From CAZYJR01 sp964647905 (GTDB taxonomy: Bacteria; Desulfobacterota; DSM-4660; Desulfatiglandales; HGW-15), in the NCBI GenBank assembly GCA_964647905.1, contig CAZYJR010000007.1:62001-126000 (forward strand): a DNA stretch of 64,000 bases. The letters run 5' to 3'. Shown here in pieces: positions 17,444 through 25,748 of the stretch. The translations under genes were made by a program, and so were the position numbers. The notes beneath the pieces are model-generated. The model saw nothing but the letters and a program-made list of their open reading frames with translations. It had not been told where the DNA came from and did no database searches. Numbering within the stretch: position 1 is the stretch's first letter; each line of letters begins with the position of its first letter.

Positions 17444-20400
17444 TCAGGCCAGCAGTCCCTCTATCTCTGAGAATACCTGGCGGTCGGTGAAGTGGCTCAC
17501 CTTGGCCGCTCCGCCGGGGCAGAACGCTGCGCAGCTCCCGCATCCCTTGCACTTGGCGTCATTGACAACGCTCACCCCCCGGCGCTCGTCGAAGTCGATG
17601 GCCGAGTATGCGCAGAGCTCCCGGCAGATCTGGCAGCCGGCGCATAGGTCGGGGTCGATGAAGGAGCTCAGCGGGCTCACCTCGACTTTTCCGAAGGCGC
17701 ACATACTGATAGCCTCGCTTGCCGCCCCCTTTGCCTGGGCCACCGTGTCCGGGATATCTTTCGGGCCCTGGCAGGCGCCGGCCAGGAACACGCCGGCGGT
17801 GGCGGTGGAGACCGGCTCCAGCTTTGGGTGCTCCTCCAGGAAGAACCCATCCCGTCCCACGCTCAGCCCGAACCTGCGGGCTGTCTCCAGGGCGTCCGCC
17901 TGGGGCTCCATGGCCGGGCAGAGTATCACCATGTCGACGGGGACGCGCATCATCCTGCCCAGGATGGTGTCCTCGGCAATCACTATCAGGCGGCCTTCCT
18001 CTTCCTCGCCCTCGGCCTTGTCCGTTACCAGGGCGGCTTTGCCCCTGACTAGCTTCACGCCCTCGGATTGGACCCGGTCCATGAACTCCTCGTAGCCCTT
18101 GCCGAAGCAGCGCATGTCTATGTAGAAGTTGTAGACCGCCGTATCCTTCCCCACCCGATCCTTGATCAGGTGGGCGTACTTGAGCGCATACATGCAGCAT
18201 ACGCGGCTGCAGTACTCGTGGTAATTGACGTCCCTGCTGCCGATGCAGTGAAGGATGGCCACGCCCTCGGGCGCCCGGCGGCTGAAGCCCCCTCCCTCGT
18301 CACGGAGCAGGATCTCCCCGCCTGTGGGGCCCGTGGCGTTGGTAAGCCGCTCGAACTCCAAGCTGGTAAGCACCCCGGGATACTTGCCGTAGCCGAATTG
18401 GGTCATGGGAGATGGGTCGAGCAATTGGAAGCCTGTGGACAGTATTATGCCCCCCACATCCACTTCCGTGATCCGGTCTTCCATGGCGTGGTCTATGCAA
18501 CCCACCTTGCACGTCCTGACGCACTCCATGCACTCGGAGCACACCCCGCAGTTCAGGCATCTAAGGGCCTCGGCCCTTGCTTCTTCTTCCCCCAGGCCCT
18601 TGCTCACCTCCTCGAAGGACTGCGTGCGCTCTCCCGGGTCCAGCCGCGTCACTCCGGCCCGGTCCAGGATCGGCGCTCCCTCGGGGATCTCGGCCCAGTC
18701 CCCCTGGTCGAGGGATTCCGCCGGGCCTTCCTCCTCTTCCTGTTCGATCCCCCTGATCCGGCGGTCAATGGCGTCCGCGGCTCGCCTCCCGTCGGCCACC
18801 GCATCGATCACCGTGGCCGGCCCGGTGACCGCGTCCCCGGCTGCGAAGACCCCCGAGACGGCTGTCTCCATGGTGCGGCGGTCGACATCGAAGGTGTCCC
18901 ACTTGGTCAGGGCCACACCGTCCTCGGGGCGGAGGCAGGATGAGTCCGGCCTCTGCCCGATAGCGGGTATCACCGCATCGCAGGGGATCCGGAACTCGGA
19001 CCCGGGCACCGGCCGTGGTCTCCTCCTGCCGCTCTGGTCGGGCTCGCCCAGCTCGGTTCGGATGCACTCCAGGGCCGATACCCTGCCCCCTTCGCCCAGG
19101 ATGCGGGCCGGCGCTGTTAGATAGCGGATCTCTATGCCCTCTTCCAGGGCCTCCTCGATTTCTTCCTGGTATGCGGGCATCTCTTCCCGGCTCCTGCGGT
19201 ATAGGATGTGGACCTCCTTGGACCCGGCCCGGATCGCGGTGCGGGCGGCATCCACCGCCACGTTTCCCCCGCCGATCACCACGACCCGCTCCCCGGGGGA
19301 ACCGGCGCGGCCCAGATTGATCTCCCTCAGGAAATCCACGGCATCGATTATCCCCTCCAGGTCGTCTTCCCCGGGGATGCCAAGCTTGGTCCCCCGGTGC
19401 GCGCCCGTACCCAGGAATACGGCGGCGAAACCCTGCTCCCGAAGGTCCTCGAGAGTGAAGTCGGTCCCCAACCGCTCGCCCGTCCTTGCCTCCACGCCCA
19501 GGGCGAGGATATGGACTATTTCCCTTTCCAGCACTTCGGGAGGCAGGCGATAGTCGGGGATGCCCACGCGGAGCATGCCCCCCAGAACGGGCAGTGCCTC
19601 GAAAAGGATTACCTGGTATCCGTGGAGCCTTAGATAGTAGGCGGCGGTGAGACCTGCGGGGCCCGAGCCGACGACCGCCACCCGCTCCTGCCGCTCCTCT
19701 ATGTCCGGGATCGGAAGGGTTTCCGGGTTCACCTTGTCCGCCGCCACCCGCTTGAGCTCCCTTATGGCAACGGGCTGGTCCTTGTCTGCGCGACGGCAGC
19801 CGCTCTCGCACGGGTGGGGACAGACGCGGCCCAAGACGCCCGGGAGGGGGAGCCGCTCCATGATCAGCCGCACCGCCTCCTCGTACTTGCCTTGTCCCAC
19901 CAGTTGGACATAGCCCTGGACGTTTATTCCGGCGGGGCAGGTAAGGGCGCAGGGCGCGCGGTCCTTCTTCTCGATGCTGAAGGTTATGGGGACCGCCTGG
20001 GGAAAAGACCTGTAGATCGCCTTGCGGGGCTTGAGGCCCTCGTCCCACTCGTTGGGCCTGATGACGGGACACGCCTCTGCGCACTCGCCGCAGCCCGTGC
20101 AGGAGTCGGTCACGTAACGGGCCTTCTCGCGCAGGGTCACCCGGAAGTTGCCCACATATCCGTCCACGTGCTCAACCTCGGTGGAGGTCAAGAGCTCGAT
20201 GTAGGGGTTCTGGCCCACCGAGACCATCTTCGGGGTGCCGATGCAGGAGGCGCAGTCCAAGGTGGGGAAGGTCTTGTCGTACTGGAGCATGTGCCCGCCA
20301 ATGGTGGGTTGGCGCTCCACCAGGTAAACCTTGTACCCGGCGCTCGCCACATCCAGCGAGGCCTGCATGCCGGCGATCCCGCCTCCCACCACCAACACCG

Positions 20401-20830
20401 CCGGTGTCACAGGCACCACCTTTTCATCCAGCGGGGCCTGGAGCGGTACTCTATGTATCCCCGCCAGGCACAGGTGCTTGGCCTTTTCCGTGGCCTCGTC
20501 CTCGTCGTCGGTCACCCAGGAGCAGTGCTCCCGAATGCAGACCATGTGAAAGGCCTTGTACGGATTGAGGCCCGCCCGCCCGCAGGCCGCCCTGAAGGTC
20601 CGCTCGTGCATGCGCGGCGAGCAAGAGGCGACTACCACACGCGTCAGGCCCTGCTCCTGAATATCCTTTTCTATCATTTCCTGGCCCGGGTCCGAGCACA
20701 TGAACAGATAGTCCCGGGCCAGGGCCACATCCTGCTCTCCGGCTATGTGGTCCCTTACCTCCTCCACCCGGACCTTGCCGGCGATATTGGACCCGCAGTG
20801 GCATACGTAAAAACCGATACGCTCTTCCAT
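17444..20830 (-). CDS. HdrA with an inserted GltD-like NAD(P)H oxidoreductase domain
   Basis: The 1128-residue protein starts as HdrA: FYVCHCG (8-13), an FAD fold with VVGGGIAGMQA (147-157), CASC (193-196) and a ferredoxin motif CTGCGECAEACP (244-255). Residues about 291-750 are a complete GltD/glutamate-synthase small-subunit-like unit. That unit has an N-terminal Cys cluster (CALTCPAG, CPHPCESGC), FAD site VVGSGPAGLTAA (386-397), NAD(P)H site VIGGGNVAVDAA (518-529) with YRRSREEMPA, and AAGDAVTGP. The HdrA part then resumes with CLNCGVCSECMEC (758-770) and ends in two ferredoxins (CAGCQICRELC 1063-1073, CKGCGSCAAFC 1094-1104). It would let the HdrA flavin exchange electrons directly with NAD(P)H. 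It lies 5 bp from the HdrD-like gene. Confidence 0.9.
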   Translation of the reverse strand: MEERIGFYVCHCGSNIAGKVRVEEVRDHIAGEQDVALARDYLFMCSDPGQEMIEKDIQEQGLTRVVVASCSPRMHERTFRAACGRAGLNPYKAFHMVCIREHCSWVTDDEDEATEKAKHLCLAGIHRVPLQAPLDEKVVPVTPAVLVVGGGIAGMQASLDVASAGYKVYLVERQPTIGGHMLQYDKTFPTLDCASCIGTPKMVSVGQNPYIELLTSTEVEHVDGYVGNFRVTLREKARYVTDSCTGCGECAEACPVIRPNEWDEGLKPRKAIYRSFPQAVPITFSIEKKDRAPCALTCPAGINVQGYVQLVGQGKYEEAVRLIMERLPLPGVLGRVCPHPCESGCRRADKDQPVAIRELKRVAADKVNPETLPIPDIEERQERVAVVGSGPAGLTAAYYLRLHGYQVILFEALPVLGGMLRVGIPDYRLPPEVLEREIVHILALGVEARTGERLGTDFTLEDLREQGFAAVFLGTGAHRGTKLGIPGEDDLEGIIDAVDFLREINLGRAGSPGERVVVIGGGNVAVDAARTAIRAGSKEVHILYRRSREEMPAYQEEIEEALEEGIEIRYLTAPARILGEGGRVSALECIRTELGEPDQSGRRRPRPVPGSEFRIPCDAVIPAIGQRPDSSCLRPEDGVALTKWDTFDVDRRTMETAVSGVFAAGDAVTGPATVIDAVADGRRAADAIDRRIRGIEQEEEEGPAESLDQGDWAEIPEGAPILDRAGVTRLDPGERTQSFEEVSKGLGEEEARAEALRCLNCGVCSECMECVRTCKVGCIDHAMEDRITEVDVGGIILSTGFQLLDPSPMTQFGYGKYPGVLTSLEFERLTNATGPTGGEILLRDEGGGFSRRAPEGVAILHCIGSRDVNYHEYCSRVCCMYALKYAHLIKDRVGKDTAVYNFYIDMRCFGKGYEEFMDRVQSEGVKLVRGKAALVTDKAEGEEEEGRLIVIAEDTILGRMMRVPVDMVILCPAMEPQADALETARRFGLSVGRDGFFLEEHPKLEPVSTATAGVFLAGACQGPKDIPDTVAQAKGAASEAISMCAFGKVEVSPLSSFIDPDLCAGCQICRELCAYSAIDFDERRGVSVVNDAKCKGCGSCAAFCPGGAAKVSHFTDRQVFSEIEGLLA

Positions 20831-20835
20831 ACACT

Positions 20836-22008
20836 CTACCCCTTAGAGGTCCGGGCCCCGTCTCCGAGGGATTCCAGCAGCAGCTCCGCTATGTCCGCCA
20901 CCCTGAGCTCCTCTTCCTTTCCCAGGGTCTTGACTGCATCCTCGAACATGATGATGCAGTACGGGCAAGCCGCAGCGATCACCTCGGCCCCTGAGTCCAG
21001 GGCCTCTTTCACCCGCAGGGAAGCGAACCTTTCATCCGCCGGGACCTCATTCCATAGGCCTCCCCCGCCCCCGCCGCAGCAGAGGCTGTCTTCGCGGTTC
21101 CGCTCCATCTCCACGAGCTCCAGGCCGGGCACGGCCCTGAGCACTCGCCTGGGCGGGTCGTAGATCCCGTTATGGCGTCCCAGGTAGCAGGGGTCGTGAT
21201 AGGTCACGCGCTTTCCGAGCTCCCTCTCCGGTGTGATCCTGCCCAGGCTCAGGAGCTCCTCCAGGACCTGGGTGTAATGCCTGACCCGGTAATGGCCTCC
21301 GCCGGCCTGGGGATAGTCCTTTACAAAGGCGTTGTAGCAATGGGGCGAGCCCGTGATGATACTCTTGACGCCTCTTTCCTCGAAGAGCCCCAGGTTCGTG
21401 CCGGCCAGGCTTCCGAAGACCTCCTCGCCCCCCATCTTGCGGACCGCGTCGCCGCAGCAGACCTCACCTTGCTCCAGGATGCCGAAGTCCACCCCGCCCG
21501 CCCGGAGCAGCCGCAGCAGGGCCCTCCCGGCCTTTTGGTTCCGCGCGTCGTATGCCTGGGTGCAGCATGTGAAGAACAGGTGCTCCATGCCGCTTGAAAA
21601 AGGCTCCGCTCCCAGTCCCTCGGCCCATGCGGTGCGTGCCCCGGGGTCCCCGGACCACGGGTTGCCGCGGTTGGATGCGCTGCCTATGGGGCCCTTGAGC
21701 GAAGGGGGGATGGAGCCGGTCTCGTTCATCATCATCCGCATGGCCCGGAAGATGTCTATGATGGGGAGGCCTCTCGGGCAGTTGATCACGCACTTGTTGC
21801 AGGTCACGCACCGCCACAGGTCCTCGCTTTCGAAACCCTCCAGGCCGAACTGGGCGAGCCTTATCATTCCCCTGGGGCTGAAGTACCTGACCAGGTTCCA
21901 GGGGCACACCCCGGTACACGTGGCGCACTGCATGCAGCGTTCCAGGTCTTCGCCCCCGAGCTCCTTTATGGCCTCGGTGACTTCCAGGAAAGGGGTAACG
22001 GCTTCCAT
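20836..22008 (-). CDS. HdrD-like (HdrC-HdrB fused) iron-sulfur protein
   Basis: The 390-residue protein has an HdrC-like front with CMQCATCTGVCP (25-36) and CVTCNKCVINCP (67-78). Two CCG cysteine-rich domains follow: the first around CCTQAYDARNQ with GEVCCGDAVRKMG, the second YHDPCYLGRHNG with SLCCGGGGGG. CCG domains hold the special [4Fe-4S] cluster that reduces disulfides or transfers electrons in HdrB/HdrD and glycolate oxidase-type proteins. It sits directly after ETF:QO and before HdrA-GltD, an arrangement suggesting electron flow between ETF:QO and the Hdr complex. Confidence 0.88.
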   Translation of the reverse strand: MEAVTPFLEVTEAIKELGGEDLERCMQCATCTGVCPWNLVRYFSPRGMIRLAQFGLEGFESEDLWRCVTCNKCVINCPRGLPIIDIFRAMRMMMNETGSIPPSLKGPIGSASNRGNPWSGDPGARTAWAEGLGAEPFSSGMEHLFFTCCTQAYDARNQKAGRALLRLLRAGGVDFGILEQGEVCCGDAVRKMGGEEVFGSLAGTNLGLFEERGVKSIITGSPHCYNAFVKDYPQAGGGHYRVRHYTQVLEELLSLGRITPERELGKRVTYHDPCYLGRHNGIYDPPRRVLRAVPGLELVEMERNREDSLCCGGGGGGLWNEVPADERFASLRVKEALDSGAEVIAAACPYCIIMFEDAVKTLGKEEELRVADIAELLLESLGDGARTSKG

Positions 22009-22075
22009 ATGCGCGCGTCTCCTGTCCGGTCAAGGGCGCCGCACATTGTGACACCCCCCGGCGGGGCAAGGGGCT

Positions 22076-23779
22076 TTACATGGCCGTATACTTGGGCCCG
22101 CCTCCACCCTCCGGCGGGACCCACATTATGTTCTCATAGGGGTCCTTGATATCACATGTCTTGCAGTGGAGACAATTCGAGAAGTTGAGCTTCAGCCTGG
22201 GCTGGCTCCCTTCCTCCTCGCCCTCCAGCTCGTACACATTGGCCGGGCAGAACCGCCGGCACGGGGCCTGGTATTCCTGGAGGCACCGGCTGTAACATAT
22301 GTCCGTATCCAGGATCTTGAGGTGGGCCGGCTGCTGCTCCTCATGCGTGGCCCCGGAGTAGTAGACGTCGGTTTCCTTGTCAAAGGTCTGTTTGCCGTCG
22401 AACTTGATCAGGCCCTTTTGCTCGGGCGTGGGGGAGTCGGTCCCGTACACGTCCCTTACCGGCTTCAAATGGGTGAAGTCCGGCTCGGCGGGCAGCCTGT
22501 CCTTCAGTATCCGGCCGCCCAGGATATACTGCAGGCCGGCCTTGAAAAGAGCGCTCCACAGCCCGCCCTGAAAGGCCTGGTGGAAATTCCTGACCCTGTG
22601 GAGCTCTTTGCCCACCCGGCTTTCATACAGGGCCTTTTCATAGGCGCTCAGTTTGGAATCGGAGAAGTCATTGTCCAGAAGGGCCTGGAGGATGGTCTCG
22701 GCGGCCGTCATCCCGGACTTCATAGCCACGTGTATGCCCTTGATCTTCTGGCTTATGAATAGGTTGGCCGAGTCTCCCACTATCAGCCCCCCGTCGAAGG
22801 TGAGCTTGGGAATGGAGAAGTATCCGCCCACCGGGGCCGTCTTGGCCCCGTACTGGGTTAGCTTCCCGCCCTCTATGACCTCCGAGACAACCGGGTGCTG
22901 CTTGAATTTTTGAAAGGCCAGATGAGGGTCCATCTCCGGGTCAGAGTAGTCCAGCCCGACCAAGAGCCCTATGCTGACCATATTGTTCTTCATCCCATAG
23001 ATGAAACCCCCGCCGTAAGTGTCGCTCTTCAGCGGATAGCCCATGGTGTGAAAGACTTTCCCGGGCTCGATGCGACCTTCCGGGACCTCCCAGAGCTCCT
23101 TCACACCGACTACGTAGCTCGGCGGGTTCTTGCCGCGGTCCAGACCGAATTTCTCGATCAGGCCCTTGGTAAGGCTTCCTCTCGGGCCTTCCCCCAGGAC
23201 AGTGACCTTGGCCTTGAGGTCGATTCCCGGCTCATAGTTGGCCTTTCGGTTCCCTTCCGGGTCGATGCCCTTGTCTCCGGTCCTGACGCCTACCACCCGG
23301 TCGCCTTCGTAAAGGATCTCGGTTCCGGCGAATCCGGCGAAGACGTAAGTCCCCTGCTCCTCCACGACCCCCCCCAGCCATTCGGTAAGCCTGGACAGGG
23401 AAACCACGTAGTTGCCGTGGTTGTTCAGCGGCGGGGGCGTGATGGGAGACTTGATCTTGCCGCCCTTGGTAAAGAGGCACACTTCTTCCCCGCTCACTTC
23501 GGAATCCAGGGGCGCCCCCCGGTCTTCCCAGTCCGGTATCAGCTCCTTGAGGGCGGAGGGGTCCATCACCGCGCCTGAGAGGCTGTGCGCTCCCACATAG
23601 GGCCCTTTCTCAAGGACGGCGATCATCAGCTCATCCAGCTTCTCCCCTTGTCCGGTTTGCTCCACCTTTTCATTGTGCGCGTTGACCAGGTTCGCCAGGT
23701 GAAGCGCTCCGCTGAGCGAGGCCAAGCCGCCTCCCACGAAAAGGACGTCGACTTCCATTACTTCTCTTTCTTCCTCCAC
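22076..23779 (-). CDS. Electron transfer flavoprotein:quinone oxidoreductase
   Basis: The 567-residue protein has the ETF:QO layout: N-terminal FAD fold DVLFVGGGLASLSGALHLA, EKGPYVGAHSLSGAVMDP, a middle section with GEGPRGSLTKGLIEKFGL, and a C-terminal [4Fe-4S] domain CRRFCPANVYE and CLHCKTCDIKDPYENI. It normally passes electrons from ETF, reduced by acyl-CoA dehydrogenases, to the membrane quinone pool. The GTG at 23779 has a GGAGGGAGGAG site and is preferred over the ATG at 23758. First gene of the Hdr operon, so it may instead (or also) pass electrons to Hdr. Confidence 0.93.
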   Translation of the reverse strand: MEEEREVMEVDVLFVGGGLASLSGALHLANLVNAHNEKVEQTGQGEKLDELMIAVLEKGPYVGAHSLSGAVMDPSALKELIPDWEDRGAPLDSEVSGEEVCLFTKGGKIKSPITPPPLNNHGNYVVSLSRLTEWLGGVVEEQGTYVFAGFAGTEILYEGDRVVGVRTGDKGIDPEGNRKANYEPGIDLKAKVTVLGEGPRGSLTKGLIEKFGLDRGKNPPSYVVGVKELWEVPEGRIEPGKVFHTMGYPLKSDTYGGGFIYGMKNNMVSIGLLVGLDYSDPEMDPHLAFQKFKQHPVVSEVIEGGKLTQYGAKTAPVGGYFSIPKLTFDGGLIVGDSANLFISQKIKGIHVAMKSGMTAAETILQALLDNDFSDSKLSAYEKALYESRVGKELHRVRNFHQAFQGGLWSALFKAGLQYILGGRILKDRLPAEPDFTHLKPVRDVYGTDSPTPEQKGLIKFDGKQTFDKETDVYYSGATHEEQQPAHLKILDTDICYSRCLQEYQAPCRRFCPANVYELEGEEEGSQPRLKLNFSNCLHCKTCDIKDPYENIMWVPPEGGGGPKYTAM

Positions 23780-23952
23780 TGCTCCTCCCTCCTTTCAGCC
23801 AGATTATGGACGCTCGAATTACGGGTCCGGGAGCTTACGCGAAAAACGCACTATAGCACCGGAGGTGAATGTTCTTCAATGGTTTTTTGTGAAAACACGC
23901 ACAAGGTGGGGGCTGCCGAAGGTGACCCTCTATTCGGGCAAAGAGTGGAACA

Positions 23953-24561
23953 CTAAGGGAGCAAGGCCTTTACCAACTCCACCGCCTTGTCCATGGAGAC
24001 GTAGTTCATGTTCATGGTGAGGGTATAGAGCCTCGGGTCGTTATGATTGTGCTGGGGGGCGAAGCAATCCAGGAATCGCTGCCTTATCAAATCCGCCCTC
24101 TCGATCGCCTGTTCGGCCTGGGTCTTTGTCATGCCGTACTTGTCCATCAGGAAACTCACCCTGTGGTCCATATCCGCCACCAGCAGGACATGAATCGTCC
24201 CTGGGTGATTCTGGAGAGTGTAGTTCCCCCCCCTCCCTATAATAACGGCGTTATCCTGTTCATAAACCTTGATGAGAATTTCCTTGACCTCCATTACATA
24301 TTTATGCTCAGTCAGATAGCCGTACTTATCCGAGTGGCGCTCCAGAAAGCTGGGGCTTACGATTAAGTCAAGGAGCTTTTCCAGCTTAGTGGTCCCCCTC
24401 CTTTCCATGGCCTGTACCTGTTCGCACGAAATGTTGAGCTTCTCTGAGAGCTCCGCTATCAACTTGTCGTTTACGAAGCGGTAGTCCAGTTCCTGGGAAA
24501 GCCGTCTCCCAAGGGTGATACCACCGGCCCCGAAATATCTTGAAATGGTTATGACGGCCAT
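23953..24561 (-). CDS. Cytidylate-kinase-like family protein
   Basis: The 202-residue protein starts MAVITISRYFGAGGITLGRR, the atypical nucleotide-binding start of the cytidylate-kinase-like family (PF13189), which lacks the usual Lys of Walker A. It continues with DYRFVNDKLIAELSEKL, AVIIGRGGNYTLQNHPGTIHVLLVA and a C-terminal YTLTMNMNYVSMDKAVELV. Such proteins are common in Desulfobacterota beside transport and stress genes; the true substrate is not established. A longer relative lies at 47080-47931. It is separately transcribed, 173 bp downstream of the ETF:QO start and on the same strand. Confidence 0.85.
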   Translation of the reverse strand: MAVITISRYFGAGGITLGRRLSQELDYRFVNDKLIAELSEKLNISCEQVQAMERRGTTKLEKLLDLIVSPSFLERHSDKYGYLTEHKYVMEVKEILIKVYEQDNAVIIGRGGNYTLQNHPGTIHVLLVADMDHRVSFLMDKYGMTKTQAEQAIERADLIRQRFLDCFAPQHNHNDPRLYTLTMNMNYVSMDKAVELVKALLP

Positions 24562-24677
24562 TTGACCTGCCTCCTTCTGAATGGAATCGTGCCCCGGCGG
24601 GTTCAGTCGCCGCTTTCACCGTCCGAGCATGCATTGACTTTCAATATACGCGGACCCCTCGAGGGTGTCAATCAGGA

Positions 24678-25748
24678 TCAGAGGAAGCGCTTCCTCTTGA
24701 ACCAGATGAGCATAAGCACCACCATGGCCAGCATCACGCCGAGCGCCGCCGGGTAGGCCCATTTCCATCGGAGCTCGGGCATGAATTCGAAGTTCATGCC
24801 GTAGACGCCGGCTATGAATGTAATCGGAATGAAGAGTGTGGCCACTATGGTCAATACCTTCATGACCTCGTTCATCCGGTTGCCCATCAAGGACATGTAG
24901 TAGTCCAAGAGTCCCGAGGCCATATCATTGTAGGTCTCCAGGGTATCAATGGCCTGGATGGTGTGGTCATAGAGGTCACGCAGGAAAACCAGGGTCCCCT
25001 CGGTGATGGAATCGGCCTCCCCGCGCTGGAGTGCGCTGACCACCTCCCTCAGAGGCCAGACCGACTTGCGCAGGAAAATGAGCTCCCGCTTGAGCAGGTG
25101 GATCCTCTCCATGACCTCGGGGCCGGGGTCGTCCATCAGGTCTTCCTCCATCCCCTCCAGGCCCTCTCCGATCTTTTCCAGCACCACGAAGTACTGGTCC
25201 ACTACAGCGTCCAGCAGTGCGTAAAGCAGGTAATCCTCATTTCTCTTTCGTATCCGGCCTCTCCCCTTCCTGATGCGCTCGCGCACCGGATCAAAGGCGT
25301 CCCCCTCCACTTCCTGGAAGGAAAGCACGAATGAAGGACCCAGGACCAGGCTTATCTGCTCGAAACGGACCCGGTCCTGCTCTTGGTCGTAGACCAGCAT
25401 CTTGCAGATTATGAAGGCGTAGTCCTCGAAGAGCTCGATCTTTGGTCGCTGGGCGGTGTTGAGGATGTCCTCCATGACCAGGGGATGGAGGCCGAAGCGG
25501 TTGCCGATCGTCTCTATGAGATCAACCCGGTGGAGACCCACCACGTTGATCCAGGTGATCGACGGCGCATCCCGGTATGTGAAACACTGCTCGATGTCTT
25601 CAAGGTCTCGTTCTTCCAGATGCTCCGCATCATAGTCCATGATGTGTACGCGGACCTTTTCCGTCTTCTTCTCGCCGACGTGCACCAGGGCCCCGGGCGG
25701 CATCCCGGCCTTGTGAGACATCCTCTTTCCGAAGCCAAGCATTTTCAT
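24678..25748 (-). CDS. corA: CorA-family magnesium/cobalt transporter
   Basis: The 356-residue protein has the CorA form: a long cytoplasmic N-domain, the stalk helix, and two C-terminal membrane helices with the YGMNFEFMPEL selectivity motif after TLFIPITFIAGV. The frame extends upstream but the start lies at 25748 (or 25742). The ATG overlaps the feoB stop as ATGA, while the second ATG, six bases after GGAGG, has the better spacing. Last gene of the feo operon. Confidence 0.93.
   Translation of the reverse strand: MKMLGFGKRMSHKAGMPPGALVHVGEKKTEKVRVHIMDYDAEHLEERDLEDIEQCFTYRDAPSITWINVVGLHRVDLIETIGNRFGLHPLVMEDILNTAQRPKIELFEDYAFIICKMLVYDQEQDRVRFEQISLVLGPSFVLSFQEVEGDAFDPVRERIRKGRGRIRKRNEDYLLYALLDAVVDQYFVVLEKIGEGLEGMEEDLMDDPGPEVMERIHLLKRELIFLRKSVWPLREVVSALQRGEADSITEGTLVFLRDLYDHTIQAIDTLETYNDMASGLLDYYMSLMGNRMNEVMKVLTIVATLFIPITFIAGVYGMNFEFMPELRWKWAYPAALGVMLAMVVLMLIWFKRKRFL

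Noticed and set aside
19814..21163. 449-codon plus-strand open frame opposite HdrA-GltD and HdrD
   Set aside because: Antisense shadow spanning two clear genes; composition is Gly/Leu/His/Arg biased with no domain.
23953..24561. Idea that the cytidylate-kinase-like protein is inactive because Walker A lacks Lys
   Set aside because: The missing Lys is normal for this family, so it is not evidence for a broken gene.
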